Source: Paracentrotus lividus
Lineage: Eukaryota; Echinodermata; Echinoidea; Camarodonta; Echinidae
NCBI GenBank assembly: GCA_940671915.1
Contig: CALNVZ010000649.1
Coordinates: 5,556,958 to 5,620,957, forward strand
Reading direction: 5' to 3'
DNA: 64,000 nucleotides
The notes below the pieces were generated by a model. It was not told the origin of the DNA, did no database searches, and saw only the letters and a list, made by a program, of their open reading frames with translations. A program made the position numbers and the translations under genes. Positions 59,664 through 64,000 of the stretch are shown piece by piece; position 1 is the stretch's first letter, and each line of letters starts with the position of its first letter.

Positions 59664-59911
59664 TTAACCCTTTCGTTACCAAGCACTTTTCCAAAAAGCT
59701 AAATTTCCTCACTTCATTTCAAATTTTCAAAAAGATGACTCAATCAATACCCCTAGTGTTTGCATCCACATGAAAACTACCGTTCCCAGCTTTCCAACGG
59801 TACATAACTCAACAAGATCGCTTAATTCTTGCAAAATGGCAGTAAAATCAGTTTCCCTTGTCACCAGTGTTCTATGGTGCCAAAAGGCGACCATGGTAAT
59901 GAGAGGGTTAA
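59664..59911. mobile_element. 248-bp TTAA MITE nested in the 3.6-kb element
   Basis: Ends TTAACCCTTTCGTTACCAAG and CATGGTAATGAGAGGGTTAA. Related in its first bases to 14187-14467. Confidence 0.78.
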
Positions 59912-60784
59912 ATGACACATTAATTTGTTCAATGACATACATGTACAGTTTTGTATATGTTCATGAACTTGCCAGTAATCTTTTAGTTTTATGTCAAAGA
60001 TGGAACTCCTGCACATATATTTTTGCCAGCTGTTTAACTTTATAGTTCTGCATATATTGTCACAACTTTAAATTATTTGTTAAGTATGATTGTCACTTGG
60101 ACTTCTGACGATCTACATACTTTGTACAATGTACTCTTTACACCATACCATATAACAGAGACACATCATGCATGATACTTTTGCTTTTAATTATCCCTGA
60201 GTTTCTGTCTGACCAAAGTCCCCCAAAAAGTGGGGGGGGGGGGAAATGATAAGAGGATGTTTTCATTGAATACACTGCATGTACTTTTTGGAAAGAGTGG
60301 TTACATGTAAGTTCCTTTATACTACCTGTATACATGAACTTAAAGTTGGATTATAATAACCAATTTAAATTACAATTGCAAAGAAAGTGTTTTTTATGTA
60401 CTTGTACATGTTACAGTATCACAGATTTCAACTGGATGATTATTGTAATTTTAATTTTTTGTAGGTAAAGTGATCAAGCAGTTTCAATATCGTAATTCCG
60501 TTTATTACTTATTCAGTTTCAGGGAAAATATGTGACAATTAATTTTAGGTAGTAACAGGGTGATTGACAACACAGACTGTATTAAAGAAACACATACATG
60601 TACATTAATTGAGATGCATGTACATGTACGATTAATTTGATAATAATTCCACATTGTTACTTGGATAAGGATCATAACTTTGACATAAAAGAAAATATAC
60701 ATGACCATCTACAGACCAAAATACACAATATTTTCATACTTCAACCAACTGCTGTTAGGCCAATATCTGTCATTTAGATAGTTA

Positions 60785-60855
60785 TCTCCCCCCCCCAAAA
60801 AAAAACAAAAAAACAAAAAAACAAAAAAAACAAAACAACAAAACAACAACAACAG
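60785..60855. repeat. (CAAAAA)n low-complexity tract
   Basis: A C run followed by A-rich CAAAAA and CAACAA repeats inside the 3.6-kb element. Confidence 0.9.
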
Positions 60856-62306
60856 AGAGTGAAAAGAAAGATTTGTATAAAATTATTTGAATTTTTTCAT
60901 TTGACAGTTCAAATGCTCAACAATAACATTTTTTAGTTGTTGCCCAGGATGAAAGGCAACCAAATGTTTGATTTTCCTCCCAAATGGTTGCACAAATTAA
61001 AATTCTGGTTGCCCTGTGGGAAAAAAATTCAATATTAATGCTGAAGATTTTATTTTAGATAAAATTTGTATAAAAAGAATGTGATTTACAATGTACATTG
61101 TAGGGCTATTCATAATTTAACCTATTCTAAAGGGGCAAAAAATAATGATAGGCCAAATATAAAATTACATTTATATCATAGTCCCTTAGCCTAGCTAAAA
61201 ATGTGGTTACCCAGTTTGGGTAACTTCTTCGATCATTTCTTCCAAACTTTGGTTGCCCGAGGGTGAAATATGGTTGCCCTTGGCAACGGAGCGCATGCTA
61301 ATGTTGAATGGTGCCTAACTTTACTGTGGGATAGTACCTGGGGTTAGGTTCCTATATATATTAACTCTACATGTAGTTTGGTTTACATATAACCAAATGG
61401 CACTTATGCTTATACCTGTATTTCTATTGCAAAAGGGTGCTTTTTTAATTGTTATATGCATTAAATGCATCATTGCCATAGATTTCAACTGGATGTTTGG
61501 AATATTTGTAGTTTAGTGACCAAGCAGCCTCAATGATGTAATTCCGTTACCATACTTATTATGTAGATTTCTGGCCCTTCGGGGAGAATATGTGACTATT
61601 AATTTTAGCTTATAGCAGGTTGATTAACAACACAGATTGTATCAAGAAAGACCAACATCAATTTGGGTGGTATGTGCACTTAATTTGATAAAAATTTCAC
61701 ATTGTGTTAACTAAATAAACATCCTAATTATGTATTTTTATAGTTTGGTTTCTAGTTTAGCATTGTTTTATCTTGTATTTTGGTTTTAACAGGTCTATAC
61801 ACCATAAAGTAACACTATGGATGCATTTCAGCTAACCTGATATTTAAAAATGGCTGCTTTTCCATATAAAATTCAGAAGGCGTAATTCCGTTACCATTTT
61901 CGTAATTCCGTTACCACTGCATTTTTTGGAAATGCTGTAGATTATGTAGTAACTGATAACTTACACTAGAGAAAAATATTCTCAAGATTAAGTTAACACA
62001 ACAGGTAATAGAAATCTAGTACAATTACTTCAAAATGTATTTCAAATTTCAGAGAAATTCATTTCAAAGTTGATGGTCCAAAAAAAGGTCCATTTTCTGC
62101 CGTAATTCCGTTACCGACGTATTACCCCTGCTGGCATTTTCCTTGTACATGATATTTCATAAATTGTGTTTCTGTATCATAGCAGATGGAACTCTGGAAC
62201 ATATTAAAGTATTCAGAAATATCTAGATCATAGATTTAATTCATACTATGAAAAACAATGAGCAAAATTGCTCTGAATTGTAATTCCGTTACCGTGGAAT
62301 TGCCCA

Positions 62307-63011
62307 TATATACCGGGTATACAAATTCTAGACCAAGCTGTGATGTGTTTTTATTGAGTGAAGACATCCCCGTGGTGTTCAAAGTTATTGGATATAATGA
62401 AATTACACCCTCAGAACGTGATCTTCCTCTCGTATTCTAATTCGTAGCGCTGCGGAAGCAATCATTGCAAGCTGAGAAGCAGCAGCGATAAAAAAGAAAA
62501 GATATAGTATTATTTGTAAAGTGACTAGGGTGTGGGTATTATGTTGCACTGATTTTTTTTTTTTTTTTCAAAGCTAATCACAGTCTTTTGTAAGGGGATT
62601 GTGTTTCTAAGATAAAGTTGCCTGAAATAATTTTGACTTGTTTATCATGCATTGAAAGGATGATTGAGTTAACAAATTATACAACTTATTGGACAACTTG
62701 TGTTTTAACTTAGACCAAGGGTCATGCCCATGCTAGAATTTATTTTAGTTTTCCTCCCCATTATACAGACAATCACTTTTAAATGTTCTTCAACATTTAG
62801 TGAAAATGTCATTTAATTCTGTGCGACTGTTATTTCCCCTCTTCCCACTGTAACTCCTGGAATTTTTTAACACTGTTCTTTCCACTACTCCCCTGCTAGT
62901 GTTTTCTCTTCCATAATCATATTTGAAGTCCATTCGTTCAAGGATAACATAGGAATAAACCAATAAACTTAAACATCATGACAAATGACAGACATGATGA
63001 AATTTTAAGTA
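62307..63011. other. No gene seen
   Basis: AT-rich, with no structure noted. Confidence 0.5.
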
Positions 63012-63479
63012 TACAGTCTGTGTCAAATAAAATGGTACAGTTGGAAAACATTTTTTTATAGTGTGAAGGTTAATATCAACGTGGTATTGTTTGTTATTTT
63101 CATAAAGCAGGAAGATCAGACTTTCTTCTGCAATTTTTTTCATCACATTTGGTGCAGTATTTTTTGAGATATGACTAATTTTCTACAGTCAAGAAAAATC
63201 CATTTTTCGCACGCCGTCCCATGCCATTGTGTACGATTTAGCATAATGACCGTGAATTCAGCGCTCCAGAACAATAGAAGTGCGCAATTTTGATTTGTTC
63301 CTTGTCGCACAAAACTTAGCATAACTTTTGTTTTACGAGAGCAAATTATACAGGACAAAACGCATCAGCAAGAAAAATCTTTTGGCTTTAATTTGGTACC
63401 ACAAACACACATTATATGAAAAGATTTCACACCTAAATGATTTTTTCCCCGACTACCATTTTTTTTGACACAGACTGTA
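63012..63479 (-). mobile_element. TA-flanked MITE, copy 3
   Basis: Same ends as 23290-23725, in opposite orientation: internal landmarks GTGGTACCA and GCCAAAAGA now lie on the minus strand near the right end. Longest copy of the three. Confidence 0.88.
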
Positions 63480-64000
63480 TACTGGAATTCAAGAATCCCA
63501 GAGGAAAAGCCATATTACACTTACTTGCGGTGATATACCTCTCTTTTTGATAATATTATTGAATTTCAGTCAGGAATCAATAATGGTTTGTATTCTGGTT
63601 TACAAATTTACCAGGTTCCCCAGGCAATAGCTTTTTGAAAAACAGTGATCACAAATATATGCTTGTTGCCAAAAGACATGTTCTGTAGTTCTATGTTTAT
63701 AAAATTTTATTTTCTCGGATCATACAAAATATTTCAATTACATTCATTTTAATCAATATTTTGTATGTGTTATCTCCTTTCAATGCTTGTTTGAGTTTTT
63801 CTTGATCTATAGTGTACCTGACATTGCATATAGTAGATTTTTTTTTTGCTGTTAAAAGCATCTTGAAACAAAAGTAACAGTTCCAGTGATTTATTTTTAT
63901 CTGGTACATAATTTCATCAATACACAATGAATTTTATTTTATTATTATTATTATTTTATTTTATTTTTTTTTTTATTATTATTATTATTTTTTTTTTTAT
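63480..64000. other. No gene seen; terminal T/A low complexity
   Basis: AT-rich, ending from about 63925 in TTATTATTATTTTATTTTAT-like low-complexity sequence that runs off the window. Confidence 0.7.

Larger units (their letters stand above)
58684..62306. mobile_element. 3.6-kb non-autonomous element with repeated GGTAACGGAATTAC motif
   Basis: The ends are TGGGCAATTCCAC and GTGGAATTGCCCA, flanked by TATATA on both sides (possible target duplication, or insertion in a TA repeat). Nine full copies of GGTAACGGAATTAC or its reverse complement lie inside at 59045, 59199, 59215, 59232, 61538, 61882, 61902, 62102 and 62280, with a partial copy at 60491. A 300-bp internal duplication (about 60370-60670 and 61470-61710) is present. 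No transposase is seen. The 22391-22745 hairpin shares the end AATTCCACGGTAAC. Confidence 0.8.

Overview
This is animal genomic DNA: AT-rich, repeat-dense and very gene-poor. An echinoderm, probably a sea urchin, is my best guess. That is an inference from the mix of short inverted-repeat elements flanked by TTAA, a DIRS-type tyrosine-recombinase retroelement, Penelope-style hammerhead motifs and dense microsatellites. No protein or gene name fixes the species.

Host genes. Only three exons can be defended. A large exon ending at 3832 (about 506 codons from the ATG at 2315) and an 85-codon exon at 19495-19751 are both plus strand. The first ends and the second begins in phase 0, so they probably belong to one gene with a 15.7-kb intron. 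I do not recognise the protein; it looks acidic and disordered. A third candidate, at 33392-33418, is a nine-codon first coding exon after a long 5' leader. Everything else is intron or intergenic.

Repeats by region. 1-2250: two TTAA-bounded MITEs, a direct repeat bracketing one of them, and a Penelope-like zone with a good hammerhead ribozyme motif. 3925-6064: dispersed repeats and a second 504-bp copy of the MITE. 6607-14158: a 7.5-kb composite element with a 25-N gap. 14187-18046: several MITEs and tandem repeats. 20725-24599: four inverted-repeat elements. 29634-41914: more copies of several of the same families. 47015-52515: a nearly complete but decayed DIRS element. 56185-63479: a MITE, a tRNA-like relic, a 150-bp tandem repeat, a 3.6-kb element carrying many copies of a 14-bp motif, and a third copy of a TA-flanked MITE.

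Main observation. The core of the 6.6-14.2 kb element (about 7960-12430) encodes nothing recognisable on either real strand. If each base is complemented but the order is NOT reversed, it reads left to right as a decayed DIRS reverse transcriptase and RNase H. Motif order, spacing and local nucleotide identity match the DIRS element at 47-52.5 kb. Dinucleotide biases are also mirror-reversed there (CG exceeds GC; GT+AC equal or exceed TG+CA). DNA cannot encode a protein this way, so the likeliest cause is a strand-handling error in the assembly or data, which would be worth correcting.
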